Below, piece by piece: positions 29,472 to 39,646 of a stretch of 64,000 bases of DNA. A model generated the notes under the pieces. It was not told the origin of the DNA, searched no databases, and saw nothing but the letters and a program-made list of their open reading frames with translations. How positions within the stretch are numbered: the stretch's first letter is position 1; every line of letters begins with the position of its first letter. A program made the translations under genes and the position numbers. Origin of the DNA: Blautia luti (GTDB lineage: Bacteria > Bacillota > Clostridia > Lachnospirales > Lachnospiraceae); assembly GCF_013304735.1 (NCBI RefSeq), contig NZ_JAAITI010000001.1, forward strand, positions 241,237-305,236, given 5' to 3'.

Positions 29472-30092
29472 ATGAAAAAGAAATTTAAATATTTTTTAGC
29501 GATAATGTTATCAGTGATTATGTTGTTTTCATTTCCACTTTCTGCTTCAGCATTTGCCAGGAAGGATGTTACGAAAGCATATCAAAAATCAGTTGCAAAA
29601 ATGATGCGAAATTTTGATTATTATATGGGCTTGGGATGCCTTAGGAATTATCAGTTTAAATTTGATGATTATGCCAAAACAACAATGGTAGCTATCCCTG
29701 ACTACAAATTAAACGGTCAAAGTTTCTCTTATGTTAAGAAAAAAATACAGCCTCAAATGAAGCTGTATTTTAACACGACAAAAGTAACATTTAAAAAGAT
29801 GAATACATATCGTTATTCCAAAAATCCAGCTTATCTGATCTACAATAAAAACAATAAGATCATCTATAAAATGGGAGATTGGGGAGAAGCGAGACCTAAA
29901 GGATCTGTCCGTAAAATAGTAAAAACAGGTTTGCAGACATATGAAGTTACATACAATGTGTATCTTTATAATTCCTGGGATAAAGTAAATTATGGATTGA
30001 TGGGAACATATAAAATAAATCTCAAAAAATCAAATAATAAGAATGGATTTATTATTACAAATATGAAACAGACTGTAAACAAAAAACTGTAA
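29472..30092 (+). CDS. Secreted basic protein of unknown function
   Basis: 206 residues. Signal peptide 1 to about 26 (ends SASAFA). The mature part is Lys/Tyr/Asn rich and strongly basic, probably beta-rich. RBS GGGAGGG at good spacing. No family recognised. Codon use is more AT-rich than in the trp operon, like its neighbours. Confidence 0.72.
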   Translation: MKKKFKYFLAIMLSVIMLFSFPLSASAFARKDVTKAYQKSVAKMMRNFDYYMGLGCLRNYQFKFDDYAKTTMVAIPDYKLNGQSFSYVKKKIQPQMKLYFNTTKVTFKKMNTYRYSKNPAYLIYNKNNKIIYKMGDWGEARPKGSVRKIVKTGLQTYEVTYNVYLYNSWDKVNYGLMGTYKINLKKSNNKNGFIITNMKQTVNKKL

Positions 30093-30155
30093 ACCTCAAT
30101 AGTATCTGTGAGAATTATTTTCATAGAAAAGAGATCAAAAGTATGAAATAAAAGC

Positions 30156-31232
30156 ATGAAAATAAAAGCATATATATTGGCTTTAAGCGCTATGGCTTTG
30201 GTATCAGAAATTTCGCTGAAACCATGTATGGCAGAAGATGAAATGCAAGGGGATTTTTACGCAGATCAGTATCTCGAGCAATATACTTATGAAAATATGC
30301 AAGATGATATTGAAAAGCTCCAGGAAAAATACGGGGCATATATTCAGATCAGTTCTCTTGGACAGAGTGCAGATGGCCGGGAATTATATGATCTGGTTAT
30401 AGGAGATACAAATGCGGAAAAGAAGATTTTTATTAATGCCGGTATTCACGCAAGAGAATATATAACATGTCAGCTTGTAATGAAACAGGCAGAAGCTTTC
30501 CTGGAGCATATTGCAAATAACGATGATTATGAACAATTATCTGACTTACAAAATGTAGATGAGAAATCCTGTAATGAAGTTCCATACAAAGAAATGTGGG
30601 AAAACTGCCAGATCCATGTTATGCCTATGGTAAATCCGGATGGTGTTGCTATAAGTCAGAAGGGACTTTCAGGACTTCAGACAGAAGAGATGAGAACAAA
30701 AGTGACGGGTATTGCAGCACTTGATGGACAGGAAGCGCAGGGAGATTATCTGATAAACTGGAAATCAAATGGATGCGGAATTGATCTTAACCGTAATTTT
30801 GATGCACTGTGGGATTCTTATGCAGATCCTGTCGGACATCCCTCTTCGTCACATTATAAGGGACCATATCCTGGAAGTGAGAAAGAGACAGATGCAATGA
30901 TCACACTTACTGAAGAACAGAATTTTGCCAGAACAGTAAGTTATCATGCACAGGGAAATGTAATTTACTGGTATTTCGGACAGGAAGGACAGCTTTATGA
31001 AGATACGAAGGCATTCGGAGAGCGGATTTCAGCATTAACCGGATATGTCATGGATGCAGATTATCAGTCTCTTGACCCTGCCGGTTATAAAGACTGGGCA
31101 ATCAGCCAGAAAGGAATTCCCAGTCTTACTATAGAGGTAGGTAGAGATACAGTTCCGGTTCCGGAAGAACAATTTGATGAGATCTGGAATGCAAATAAAA
31201 ATGTGTGGGAAGAATGTGTTTGTGCTGACTGA
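30156..31232 (+). CDS. M14 family zinc carboxypeptidase, secreted
   Basis: 358 residues with a weak signal peptide (about 1-26, ending MAEDE). The M14 fold is shown by GIHAREYIT (zinc His and Glu, near residue 97), a DGRELY lead-in, LNRNFDALWDS (substrate-binding Asn-Arg, near 212), SYHAQG (third zinc ligand His, near 266) and SLTIEVG (general-base Glu, near 328). Family members cleave C-terminal residues or cell-wall gamma-D-Glu-DAP bonds. The SH3b neighbour hints at a wall substrate, but that is inference. RBS is weak (AAAAG). Confidence 0.88.
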   Translation: MKIKAYILALSAMALVSEISLKPCMAEDEMQGDFYADQYLEQYTYENMQDDIEKLQEKYGAYIQISSLGQSADGRELYDLVIGDTNAEKKIFINAGIHAREYITCQLVMKQAEAFLEHIANNDDYEQLSDLQNVDEKSCNEVPYKEMWENCQIHVMPMVNPDGVAISQKGLSGLQTEEMRTKVTGIAALDGQEAQGDYLINWKSNGCGIDLNRNFDALWDSYADPVGHPSSSHYKGPYPGSEKETDAMITLTEEQNFARTVSYHAQGNVIYWYFGQEGQLYEDTKAFGERISALTGYVMDADYQSLDPAGYKDWAISQKGIPSLTIEVGRDTVPVPEEQFDEIWNANKNVWEECVCAD

Positions 31233-31237
31233 TAAAT

Positions 31238-31273
31238 AAAGGGAGAATGACTTCAGCAGGTATTCTCCCTTTT
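31238..31273 (+). terminator. Terminator after the M14 carboxypeptidase
   Basis: GGGAGAAT pairs with ATTCTCCC, flanked by AAA and TTTT, starting about six bases after the stop. Confidence 0.85.
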
Positions 31274-31340
31274 GCTATATGTTATATAAATTCCTGCTGT
31301 ATAATTCAGATTGCAGCTCCAAAAGTTCTCAAAATTTATA

Positions 31341-31432
31341 AAAAAAAGTAAAACCCGACTATGACTATCCATCTGCTAATCTATAGACATATCAAAAAAC
31401 ACTAACGTGATTAGGAAAGGGAGGAAACACAA
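31341..31432 (+). repeat. Intergenic direct repeat, copy B
   Basis: Poly-A, GTAAAACCCGAC, CCATCTGCTAATCTATAGACATATCAAAAAACACTAA (in blocks) and a final GGGAGG RBS. It is homologous to copies A and C along its length. It immediately precedes the membrane protein gene. Confidence 0.75.
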
Positions 31433-32173
31433 ATGTTTATTATAGTGGATTTGGGAGCACTTATAATATTTCTGGCAATATTGGGAATTGGATTGGGGTA
31501 TACGATCATCAGTAATATAGGACCTATATTATTTATGATTACGGCCATAATCGCATTTTTTGGTGGAGGCTACATATTTTTTTCCGGATTTACGAAGAAA
31601 ACAATATCACACAAAATAGCAACCTGTGTAAAAGGTTTAATGATCATGACCATTTTTATGTATGTATTACTTATGATTGATTCTGCGGCCTGGGGAGATA
31701 ATCTCTCAAAAGGAAGTTATATAGTAATAGGACATTTTGATTTTCTGATGAAAAATATATTTTTTACATCATTAATTGTTGGTCTTGTTTTGATTGAGGT
31801 TGCGTTAATACCTGGACAGATAAAAGTACTAGCAGATATTACAAGCAAAAAGGGAGAAGCAATTTTGAATATCATTTCAATTTTTCTGGTAATTGCAATC
31901 TATGTTGCTACATTTCAGATTACCGTAAAAGACAATTTTAATAACAACATGGGATTTTTTGCGGAGTTAAATAATCCAAAATACGAAGTAATGCAGAATG
32001 TTGATATAAGAAATGATGATCTTCTCTTTGTAAAAACAGGAAGTTTTAAAGCCGGCACAAAATTATATAGTTATGGTAGCAGCATGGAGTACAAAGATAC
32101 TGAATATGTAGAAGTTACAGATGGAAAACAATTGGGTTATGTACGGGCCGAGGCTTTGAAAACGTTATATTAA
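31433..32173 (+). CDS. Membrane protein with C-terminal SH3-like domain
   Basis: 246 residues. About five hydrophobic helices lie within residues 1-165, followed by an extracytoplasmic-type domain (about 180-246) whose NVDIRNDDLL, GTKLYSYG and GYVRAEAL segments resemble an SH3b fold. The start at 31433 has GGGAGG in repeat copy B. The gene is flanked by two direct repeat copies in the same orientation, as if it were a cassette. No named family recognised. Confidence 0.7.
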   Translation: MFIIVDLGALIIFLAILGIGLGYTIISNIGPILFMITAIIAFFGGGYIFFSGFTKKTISHKIATCVKGLMIMTIFMYVLLMIDSAAWGDNLSKGSYIVIGHFDFLMKNIFFTSLIVGLVLIEVALIPGQIKVLADITSKKGEAILNIISIFLVIAIYVATFQITVKDNFNNNMGFFAELNNPKYEVMQNVDIRNDDLLFVKTGSFKAGTKLYSYGSSMEYKDTEYVEVTDGKQLGYVRAEALKTLY

Positions 32174-32255
32174 AAAAGTAAAAGCCGGTTCATTTCTCTC
32201 AGCGGGTAATCTGTAGTTACTTCAGAAAATGCTAAAAGGCGGGAGAAAAAAAGAG
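32172..32255 (+). repeat. Intergenic direct repeat, copy C (no gene follows)
   Basis: AAAAAAGTAAAAGCCGG, CTCTCAGCGGGTAATCTGTAGTTACTTCAGAAAA (in blocks) and GGCGGGAG match copies A and B. No ORF follows; it runs directly into the terminator of the opposite-strand dehydrogenase. Confidence 0.7.
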
Positions 32256-32280
32256 GACGATGCAGCTATCATCGTCCTCT
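32246..32280 (-). terminator. Terminator of the dehydrogenase operon
   Basis: GAGGACGAT pairs with ATCGTCCTC around a 9-base loop. On the minus strand it is followed by eight T residues, ideal for genes ending at 32289. Confidence 0.88.
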
Positions 32281-32288
32281 GTCTGTAT

Positions 32289-33668
32289 CTATCGCATAAA
32301 CACCCGCACCATCTTCTCATAAACCTTCCGATACTTCTGGTACCGCATAGGAAGATCAATCCAGGTTTTTTTATCTACAATACTCTTATAATGCGAAAAT
32401 GTCCGGAAGCCGTCGATGCCGTGGTAGGAGCCCATGCCGCTTTCGCCGAAGCCGCCGAAGCCCATATTGCTGGTGGCCAGATGGATGAGGACATCGTTGA
32501 TGCAGCCTCCGCCGAAACCGCACCGGGAAGTTACTTCCCGGGCGGTTTTTTCGTCGCTGGTGAAGAGGTAGAGGGCCAGTGGATGAGCCATGGAGTTGAT
32601 CTTTGCTACGGCACTTCCGAGAGAGTCGTAGGTGAGGATCGGAAGTACCGGGCCGAAGATCTCCTGCTGCATAACCGGATCGTCGAAGGTTACGTTATCA
32701 AGAACCGTGGGTTCGATCTGAAGTGTTTCACGGCTGGAACCGCCGCCACAGACGGTTTTGGCAGGATCGATCAGGCTGTTGATACGGTCGAAATGTTTTT
32801 CGTTGATGATTTTTCCGTAATCCCGGTTTTTCAGAGGTTCTTTGCCATACTGGCGGCTGATCTGGCGGCGGAGTTCTGCTACCAGGGCGTCTTTGATCTC
32901 AGGGTCGCAGTAAATATAGTCCGGAGCCACGCAGGTCTGTCCGCAGTTTAAGAATTTACCGAATACGATACGTTTGGCTGCAAGACGGAGATTGGCGGTT
33001 TTATCCACGATGCAGGGGCTTTTTCCTCCAAGCTCCAGTGTGACCGGGGTGAGGTATTCCGATGCTTTCCGCATGACTTCCTTTCCTACAGCCTGGCTTC
33101 CGGTGAAAAAGATGTAATCGAAGTGCAGACTGAGAAGATGGGTATTTTCCGCGCGGCCGCCGGTAACAACCGATACATATTTAGGGTCAAAACACTCATG
33201 GATCAGAAGGCGGATCACTTCGCTGGTTGCCGGAGAGTAAGCGCTTGGTTTCATGATGGCTGTGTTTCCGGCAGCAATGGCATCTACAAGTGGTTCGATG
33301 GTGAGAAGGAACGGATAGTTCCATGGACTCATGATGAGAACCACTCCGTATGGAGATGGCTTGCGGAAACTGCGGGAATGGAACTGTGCCAGCGGAGTGG
33401 GAACAGTTTCTTCTTTTGTGTAGGAGCGGATATGTTTCAGCATATGTGTGATCTCGGAGAGCACCAGTCCAGTCTCGCACATATAGCTCTCGAAATTGCT
33501 TTTTCCCAGGTCTTTTCGGAGAGCCGCATGGATTTGTGCTTCGTGTTTCTGGATGGAGGCATGGAGGCGTTTCAGGGCGCTGATACGAAAATCGAGATTT
33601 AAAGTTGCACCGGAATAGAAGTACTGGCGCTGTTTTTCCAGAAGCTGGGTGATCTGTTCTTTTTCCAT
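32289..33668 (-). CDS. Aldehyde dehydrogenase, class 3-like
   Basis: NAD(P)-dependent oxidation of aldehydes to acids. 459 residues, the short length of the class 3 / fatty-aldehyde group. Motifs: SPWNYPF near residue 113, FFTGSQAVGKEV near 187, LELGGKSP with the general-base Glu near 211, NCGQTCVAPDY with the nucleophile Cys near 245, and EIFGPVLP near 338. The C-terminus is basic and hydrophobic, as in membrane-associated members. It lies 37 bases downstream of an alcohol dehydrogenase, so aldehyde interconversion or detoxification is likely. Confidence 0.92.
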   Translation of the reverse strand: MEKEQITQLLEKQRQYFYSGATLNLDFRISALKRLHASIQKHEAQIHAALRKDLGKSNFESYMCETGLVLSEITHMLKHIRSYTKEETVPTPLAQFHSRSFRKPSPYGVVLIMSPWNYPFLLTIEPLVDAIAAGNTAIMKPSAYSPATSEVIRLLIHECFDPKYVSVVTGGRAENTHLLSLHFDYIFFTGSQAVGKEVMRKASEYLTPVTLELGGKSPCIVDKTANLRLAAKRIVFGKFLNCGQTCVAPDYIYCDPEIKDALVAELRRQISRQYGKEPLKNRDYGKIINEKHFDRINSLIDPAKTVCGGGSSRETLQIEPTVLDNVTFDDPVMQQEIFGPVLPILTYDSLGSAVAKINSMAHPLALYLFTSDEKTAREVTSRCGFGGGCINDVLIHLATSNMGFGGFGESGMGSYHGIDGFRTFSHYKSIVDKKTWIDLPMRYQKYRKVYEKMVRVFMR

Positions 33669-33705
33669 GGAATGATAGTCCTTTCTTATAAAATAGGATG
33701 CATGA

Positions 33706-34920
33706 TCAGCGGTTACCAGCCGGCGGCATCAGTCTGTAATACAAGGTTTCCAGTTCGCTGGCATCCATCAGGACAGGAACCGGGTACAGAGGATTGGCCT
33801 CTTTGTCTGCGTAATGGGAAAGCTCCGGGATATCAGTTTCCTGGATTTCTGGAATATAATCTCCGATGCCGAAACGCTTTTTCATGTCTTTTACCGCGTC
33901 AATGAACATCCGGGCAGCAGTTTTATCATCCTCCTGTTTATCGCAGAGCCCTGCGGCCAGAGAAAGGTTACGGAGTTTATGGGTGATGCTGTCACCGTAG
34001 GTTTCCAGAACCATAGGCAGGATCACGGCATTGGCAAGTCCGTGAGGAACGTTATATTTTCCACCGAGGGAATGAGCAACTGCGTGAACATATCCCACAT
34101 AGGATTTTGTGAAAGCGCAGCCTGCAAAATAGGAAGCGCGGAGCATATTTCGTCTTGCCTCAATATTATTGCCGTCTGTATAGGCGGTATCCAGATTTTC
34201 AAAGATCAGCTGGACTGCATCCAGGGCGTTTTTCCGTGTGCCTGGTGTGGTGGAATTTCCAATGTAGGCTTCCACTGCATGGGTTAAGGCGTCCATTCCG
34301 GTAGTAGCGGTGATAAACGGCGGAAGGCTTAAGGTAACCTTCGGATCAAGAACTGCATACCGTGGGATCAGTGGAAAATCGTTGATGGCGTATTTATGGC
34401 GGGTTTTTGCATCGGTGATCACGGCTGCAAGTGTGGTTTCACTTCCGGTTCCGGCAGTTGTGGGGATGGCGATGAGAAGAGGCAGTTTTTTGTGGACTTT
34501 CAGGATTCCTTTCATCTGTGCCAGAGACTGGTGCGGTTTGGCAATGCGGGCTGCGGTAGCTTTTGCACAGTCCATACTGGAACCGCCGCCGAAACCGATA
34601 ATTGCCTGGCAGTCATTGTCCAGATACATATGAAGGGCTTCGTCTACATTGACGGTTGTGGGATTGGCTACGGTTTTGTCGTAGATCTGGTAGGAAATGC
34701 AGTTTCGTCTCAGAGTCTGCTCCAGGCGTTCGGTAAGGCCAAGACTTCGGATGCCTGCGTCTGTGATAATAAGCACGTTGTTATAACCTCTTTTTTCCAG
34801 AACTTCCGGTATACCTTTGACGCTTCCGATGATCTTTGGATTGCGGTAAGGCAGCAGAGGAAGGGCGAATTTAAAGACATTCTGGAAAATACGGCAGTAA
34901 GCTTTTTTTAATGGATTCAT
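33706..34920 (-). CDS. Iron-containing alcohol dehydrogenase
   Basis: Class III (iron-type) dehydrogenase, about 404 residues from the ATG at 34920; a TTG 27 bases upstream keeps the frame but lies within the RBS region. Motifs: FGGGSSMDCAK (NAD(P) binding), AIPTTAGTGSETT, and metal ligands in MDALTHAVEAYI, GYVHAVAHSLGGKYNVPHGLANA. It interconverts alcohols and aldehydes and precedes an aldehyde dehydrogenase in the same operon. An AraC gene is divergent and may regulate it. Confidence 0.92.
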   Translation of the reverse strand: MNPLKKAYCRIFQNVFKFALPLLPYRNPKIIGSVKGIPEVLEKRGYNNVLIITDAGIRSLGLTERLEQTLRRNCISYQIYDKTVANPTTVNVDEALHMYLDNDCQAIIGFGGGSSMDCAKATAARIAKPHQSLAQMKGILKVHKKLPLLIAIPTTAGTGSETTLAAVITDAKTRHKYAINDFPLIPRYAVLDPKVTLSLPPFITATTGMDALTHAVEAYIGNSTTPGTRKNALDAVQLIFENLDTAYTDGNNIEARRNMLRASYFAGCAFTKSYVGYVHAVAHSLGGKYNVPHGLANAVILPMVLETYGDSITHKLRNLSLAAGLCDKQEDDKTAARMFIDAVKDMKKRFGIGDYIPEIQETDIPELSHYADKEANPLYPVPVLMDASELETLYYRLMPPAGNR

Positions 34921-35125
34921 GGTGGTTATCGTTCCTTTTATAATCAAATTATTTTATTCTAAATATTATATATAGCAGTTGGGAGGGGAAAAGTCAAGAT
35001 TGAGGTTGATAGCTGCCGTTTTTGTCAGTCATAAAAAGGAAAAGGAGAAAATATAATATTGTCATGGCTGGAAATATCCGTTAGACTAAGAGCAGTCGAA
35101 CAAAACTTGACTCACGGAGGAAACC

Positions 35126-36046
35126 ATGCCAGGAACAGATATATCCGAAAAAAATCCTCTTCACGTATCCGAAGTGGATGATAATTTAAAAGAATTAAGC
35201 CCCCACGGCTCCTTTGAGCTGCCGGTGGAGACGTACACGGGGGACTGTGAGATCTTCCATGCGCTGTATGACCACTGGCACAGTGAGATGGAGATCATGT
35301 ATATTGAGAAAGGCAGCGGTTTTGCCAGACTGAACCGGGAGAGTATCCGGTTGAAAAAGGGAGATATCCTGATCGTAAACTGCGGGGTTCTTCACAGTAT
35401 GCGGACAGATTTAAACAATCCTCTCTATTATAAAAGTGTGGTGTTTGGCCTGGGATTTTTGGCCGGGCAGCCGGGAGATATCTGCCAGGAATGTGTGGTC
35501 TCCCCTCTGATGGAAAACAGGGCAGAATTCTGTCATCATATAGAAGAAGGCGATTCCGGGTATGAGAAGCTTAAAGAGATTTTTATGGAGATCCATACCT
35601 GCCATACAAAGAAGAAACCGTACTTTTATGTGAAGCTGAAAATGCTGTTCTTTGATTTCTTTTACGAGATGCTGACGAAACATTATATCATTCCGGTAAG
35701 CACAGAGCAGAATAAAAGCCTTGCGGCAGTGAAGGAGGTTCTGGATCATATCAGTCTTCATTATCAAGAAAACCTTACGGTTTCGGAACTTTCCGGGCTG
35801 TCCAATTACAGCGAGTATTATTTTATGAAGCTTTTCCGCCAGTATACGGGAAAAACCCTGGTGGAATATATCAATGATTTCCGTATGGAGAAGGCGAAAT
35901 ATCTTCTTACCCATTCGGACGCACCGGTGACGGAGATTGCCATGAACGTGGGATTTAACAGTACAAGCTATTTTATCAAGAAATTTCAGCAGGCCAATGA
36001 GGTTTCTCCACATAGGTACAGAAAGAGCATGCGGCAGTCAGTCTGA
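35126..36046 (+). CDS. AraC family transcriptional regulator
   Basis: 306 residues. The N-terminal cupin domain includes HWHSEMEIMYIEKGSG near residue 50 and KKGDILIVNCGVLHS near 80. The C-terminal double HTH (about 205-302) has SGLSNYSEYYFMKLFRQYTGKTL and VGFNSTSYFIKKFQ. RBS is CGGAGG. It is divergent from the dehydrogenase operon across about 200 bases, the usual layout for a local activator. The inducer could be an aldehyde, alcohol or sugar. Confidence 0.9.
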   Translation: MPGTDISEKNPLHVSEVDDNLKELSPHGSFELPVETYTGDCEIFHALYDHWHSEMEIMYIEKGSGFARLNRESIRLKKGDILIVNCGVLHSMRTDLNNPLYYKSVVFGLGFLAGQPGDICQECVVSPLMENRAEFCHHIEEGDSGYEKLKEIFMEIHTCHTKKKPYFYVKLKMLFFDFFYEMLTKHYIIPVSTEQNKSLAAVKEVLDHISLHYQENLTVSELSGLSNYSEYYFMKLFRQYTGKTLVEYINDFRMEKAKYLLTHSDAPVTEIAMNVGFNSTSYFIKKFQQANEVSPHRYRKSMRQSV

Positions 36047-36184
36047 CAAATATTTTGTATATCATGACAGGATTGTTATATTTTTGCATTGCATCACATG
36101 ATATCCTAATATCATCAAAAACAAAGCAAACAACCTTGTAAAAACACATTTCATCCCATAAAGATCCATGAAAGGAGATCAAAA

Positions 36185-38452
36185 ATGGAAACATTAAGCA
36201 AAGTATTCGAAGACAAATATAACAAAAATGTAAAAGACTGTACAAACGAGGAAATCTATCACGGACTTCTCTCCTGGACAAAGGAGCAGCTGAAAGGCCG
36301 CGGATATCAGGAAGGAAAAAAGAAGATTTATTATATTTCCGCAGAGTTCCTTATTGGTAAACTTCTCTCCAACAACCTGATCAATCTCGGTGTTTATGAC
36401 GAAGTTTCCAAATATCTCAAAGAAAACGGAAAAGAGCTTTCCATGATCGAGGAGATCGAGCCGGAGCCATCTCTTGGAAACGGCGGCCTTGGCCGTCTGG
36501 CAGCCTGCTTCCTGGATTCCATCGCAACTCTGGGACTTCCGGGAGAAGGAATCGGACTTAATTATCACCTTGGACTTTTCAAACAGGAGTTCAAAGATCA
36601 TCTTCAGTTTGAGACACCGAACCCTTGGATCGAGCCGGAGAGCTGGCTTACAGATGCAGGCGTTTCCTATTACGTGCCGTTTAAGGGCTTTATGCTGAAA
36701 TCCACACTGTATGATATTGATGTTGCAGGCTATGAGAACAAAGCGATCAAGCTTCGCCTTTTTGATATTGATATTGCAGATGAGAGCATTGTAGGCGAGG
36801 GAATCTCTTTTAATAAGAAGGATCTGCTCCACAACCTGACACTGTTCCTTTATCCGGATGACAGCGATGATGCAGGAAGAAAGCTTCGTATCTATCAGCA
36901 GTACTTCATGGTAAGCAATGCGGCACAGCTGATCCTGGATGAGGCAACAGCAAAAGGCTGCAATCTTCATGACCTTGCCGATTACGCAGTGATCCAGATC
37001 AACGATACACATCCGAGTATGGTAATTCCGGAGCTTATCCGTCTCCTCACAGAGCGTGGAATCGAGTTCGAGGAGGCATGCGAGATCGTATCTCATGTAT
37101 GCGCTTATACCAACCATACCATTCTTGCAGAGGCACTTGAGAAATGGCCAATCTCCTATCTTGAGGAGGTTGTTCCGCATCTGATGCCGATCATCCGCAA
37201 GCTGGACGAGCGTATCAAAGCAAAATATCCGCAGGAAAATCTTGCCATCATCGACAAGAACGACCTGGTCCACATGGCACATATGGACATCCACTACGGA
37301 TTTTCCATCAACGGTGTTGCATCCCTTCATACCGATATCCTGAAGGAGACAGAGCTTCATCAGTTCTATGAGATATATCCGGAGAAATTCAATAACAAGA
37401 CAAACGGAATCACCTTCCGCAGATGGCTCCTTCACTGCAACCATCCGCTGACAGAGTACATCACCTCCATGATCGGTGACGGCTTCCGCAAGGATTCCTT
37501 TGAGCTTGACAAGATGCTTGGCTTCAAGGGAAATCAGGACGTTCTTGCAAATATCCTTAAGATCAAGCAGGATGCAAAGAAGAGATGTGCGGAGTTTATC
37601 AAAGCTAATACAGGTGAGGAGATCAACACACACAGTGTTTATGATATCCAGATCAAACGTCTTCATGAGTACAAACGTCAGCAGCTGAACGCACTTTATA
37701 TCATCGACCGTTACCTGAAGATCAAGGCAGGTGAGAAGCCGCAGCGCCCGGTAACCTTTATCTTTGGTGCAAAGGCAGCTCCTGCATACGTTATCGCAAA
37801 GGATATTATCCACCTGCTCCTCTGCTTACAGGAGCTTATCAACAATGATCCGGAGGTTTCCCCGTACATGAAGGTTGTTATGGTGGAAAACTACAACGTA
37901 AGTGCAGCAGAGAAGCTGATCCCTGCCTGCGATATCTCCGAGCAGATATCTCTTGCTTCCAAAGAGGCCAGCGGAACAGGAAATATGAAGTTCATGCTCA
38001 ATGGTGCTGTAACACTGGGAACCATGGATGGTGCAAATGTGGAGATCAGCCAGCTGGTAGGTAAGGATAACATCTATATCTTTGGTGAGTCCAGTGAGCA
38101 GGTTATCGAACACTATGAAAAGGCTGACTACTGCTCCAGAGATTTCTATGAGAAAGACGAGCGCATTCGTCGTGCAGTAGACTTTATCGTAGGAAACGAG
38201 CTTCTTTCCATTGGAAGTGAGGAGCATTTAAGAAGACTGCATCATGAGATCGTAAGCAAAGACTGGTTCATGACTCTTCTTGACTTCGAGGATTATGCGA
38301 AGGTGAAAGATCAGGCATTGTCCGATTATGAGGACAGAACCGCATGGGCAGAAAAAATGCTTGTAAACATCGGAAAAGCAGGATACTTCTCTTCAGACAG
38401 AACGATTGAGGAGTACAACAGAGATATCTGGCATCTGACAGCTGAGAAATAA
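36185..38452 (+). CDS. glgP: Glycogen/maltodextrin phosphorylase
   Basis: Phosphorolysis of alpha-1,4-glucan to glucose-1-phosphate. 755 residues, at the short end of the GT35 family as in other Clostridia. [18 protein letters not shown] near residue 95, NDTHPSM near 278, KRLHEYKRQ near 495, and the PLP lysine in [15 protein letters not shown] near 600. RBS AAAGGAGA. Monocistronic, with a strong terminator after it. Confidence 0.96.
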   Translation: METLSKVFEDKYNKNVKDCTNEEIYHGLLSWTKEQLKGRGYQEGKKKIYYISAEFLIGKLLSNNLINLGVYDEVSKYLKENGKELSMIEEIEPEPSLGNGGLGRLAACFLDSIATLGLPGEGIGLNYHLGLFKQEFKDHLQFETPNPWIEPESWLTDAGVSYYVPFKGFMLKSTLYDIDVAGYENKAIKLRLFDIDIADESIVGEGISFNKKDLLHNLTLFLYPDDSDDAGRKLRIYQQYFMVSNAAQLILDEATAKGCNLHDLADYAVIQINDTHPSMVIPELIRLLTERGIEFEEACEIVSHVCAYTNHTILAEALEKWPISYLEEVVPHLMPIIRKLDERIKAKYPQENLAIIDKNDLVHMAHMDIHYGFSINGVASLHTDILKETELHQFYEIYPEKFNNKTNGITFRRWLLHCNHPLTEYITSMIGDGFRKDSFELDKMLGFKGNQDVLANILKIKQDAKKRCAEFIKANTGEEINTHSVYDIQIKRLHEYKRQQLNALYIIDRYLKIKAGEKPQRPVTFIFGAKAAPAYVIAKDIIHLLLCLQELINNDPEVSPYMKVVMVENYNVSAAEKLIPACDISEQISLASKEASGTGNMKFMLNGAVTLGTMDGANVEISQLVGKDNIYIFGESSEQVIEHYEKADYCSRDFYEKDERIRRAVDFIVGNELLSIGSEEHLRRLHHEIVSKDWFMTLLDFEDYAKVKDQALSDYEDRTAWAEKMLVNIGKAGYFSSDRTIEEYNRDIWHLTAEK

Positions 38453-38500
38453 AACGGTCTCAGCCAGGGTGTTCCGGCGTGTATGTGAAATAGAAAAATA

Positions 38501-38549
38501 GAGAAACACCGGCATTCAGCGTAAGTTGCTGAATGACCGGTGTTTCTCT
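38501..38549. terminator. Bidirectional terminator between glgP and nudC
   Basis: GAGAAACACCGG pairs with ACCGGTGTTTCTC, continued by CATTCAGC/GCTGAATG, giving about 20 paired bases around a short loop. It is shared by two convergent genes; the T-run is weak. Confidence 0.75.
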
Positions 38550-38572
38550 ATGAAATTAGATAAGTGGATGCT

Positions 38573-39409
38573 TCAGGCTTTTCCATGCTTAAACGCCATC
38601 ATCATTTCCTTGGTAAGGCTGATATTGTCGCCCTCATCAGGAATATCTTCCCGGTTAAACCAGGAGGCCATGGAAAGTTCGTTGTGGTCTACAGTGAGAG
38701 TATCGTCACCGTCCAGATCGCAGTAGAAGCCGAACAGAAGAGTTCCGGAGAAGGACCATGGCTGGCTCTTGTAGTAGCGGAGATTTTTGACTTTTACGCC
38801 GATTTCTTCCATAACTTCACGGTGAACGGTCTCCTCGATGGTCTCACCAATCTCTGCAAAGCCTGCGATCATGGCGTAGCGGGTGTGGTTGCGGCCTTCA
38901 TATTTGGAAAGGATTAGCTTGTCACCATTGGTAACACCCACGATTACAGCCGGGGAAAGTACCGGATATTCTCCGTTTCCGCAGGCTGGGCAGATCATCT
39001 TACGCTCTGCCTTATCATGTACCATCGGTTTGCCGCAACAGCCGCAGAAACGGCGTTTGCTGTACCACTGGAAAAGCTGGTATCCGGTGATTCCCGCAAA
39101 TGCCAGATACTGTGGTTCAGCTGTACGGAGTACGCGGGTGATCTCAAACTGATAATCCGGCAGAAGACTGGTATCCAGATCCGGGATCAGGTAAAAATGT
39201 TCCTCGTCAACAGAGAAGAGATAGATATAATTTTCATACAGATTCCCGACTTTTCCCTCCAGCTCACCAAAGCTTGGAAGAGTCATGGTCTCGCCGTCTT
39301 TTTTCATAAGGATCTTACCCTCTTCATAGGCGAGGATGTGGCTTGATTTATCCGGAGCCACAGGTTTGTATTCGTTGTGATAGGTATGCGGTGCGATATC
39401 CTGGATCAT
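38573..39409 (-). CDS. nudC: NAD+/NADH diphosphatase (NudC type)
   Basis: Hydrolyses NADH to NMNH and AMP and may remove NAD caps from RNA. 278 residues. A four-Cys zinc ribbon (CGCCG...CPACG) lies near residues 122-142. The Nudix box GFAEIGETIEETVHREVMEEIG is near 182. The NudC signature SQPWSFS is near 215, close to the canonical SQPWPFP. RBS AAGGAA precedes the start. Single gene, convergent with glgP. Confidence 0.92.
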   Translation of the reverse strand: MIQDIAPHTYHNEYKPVAPDKSSHILAYEEGKILMKKDGETMTLPSFGELEGKVGNLYENYIYLFSVDEEHFYLIPDLDTSLLPDYQFEITRVLRTAEPQYLAFAGITGYQLFQWYSKRRFCGCCGKPMVHDKAERKMICPACGNGEYPVLSPAVIVGVTNGDKLILSKYEGRNHTRYAMIAGFAEIGETIEETVHREVMEEIGVKVKNLRYYKSQPWSFSGTLLFGFYCDLDGDDTLTVDHNELSMASWFNREDIPDEGDNISLTKEMMMAFKHGKA

Positions 39410-39646
39410 GATCGATAATTCCTTTCCGAAGTTATTGTTTTTCAGTGTTTTCTGATAAGTTTTGCCGTATAAAATACAGCACGCTTTCTACAGTATAAGC
39501 TTACCGATGAAAAAAGGCAACCTTCCTTTTCTTAAGAGAAAAATCTGATAAAGTTTATGAAAATTGTGTAAATCCCATTGCCTGAGATCAAGAGAGAAGT
39601 GTAAGATAAGAGTATTACATAACGCACAGAAGGAGAACCTAACATT

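Noticed and set aside
36194..37813. 539-codon open frame antisense to glgP
   Set aside because: Shadow of a strongly coding gene with biased third positions; no RBS and no recognisable domain.
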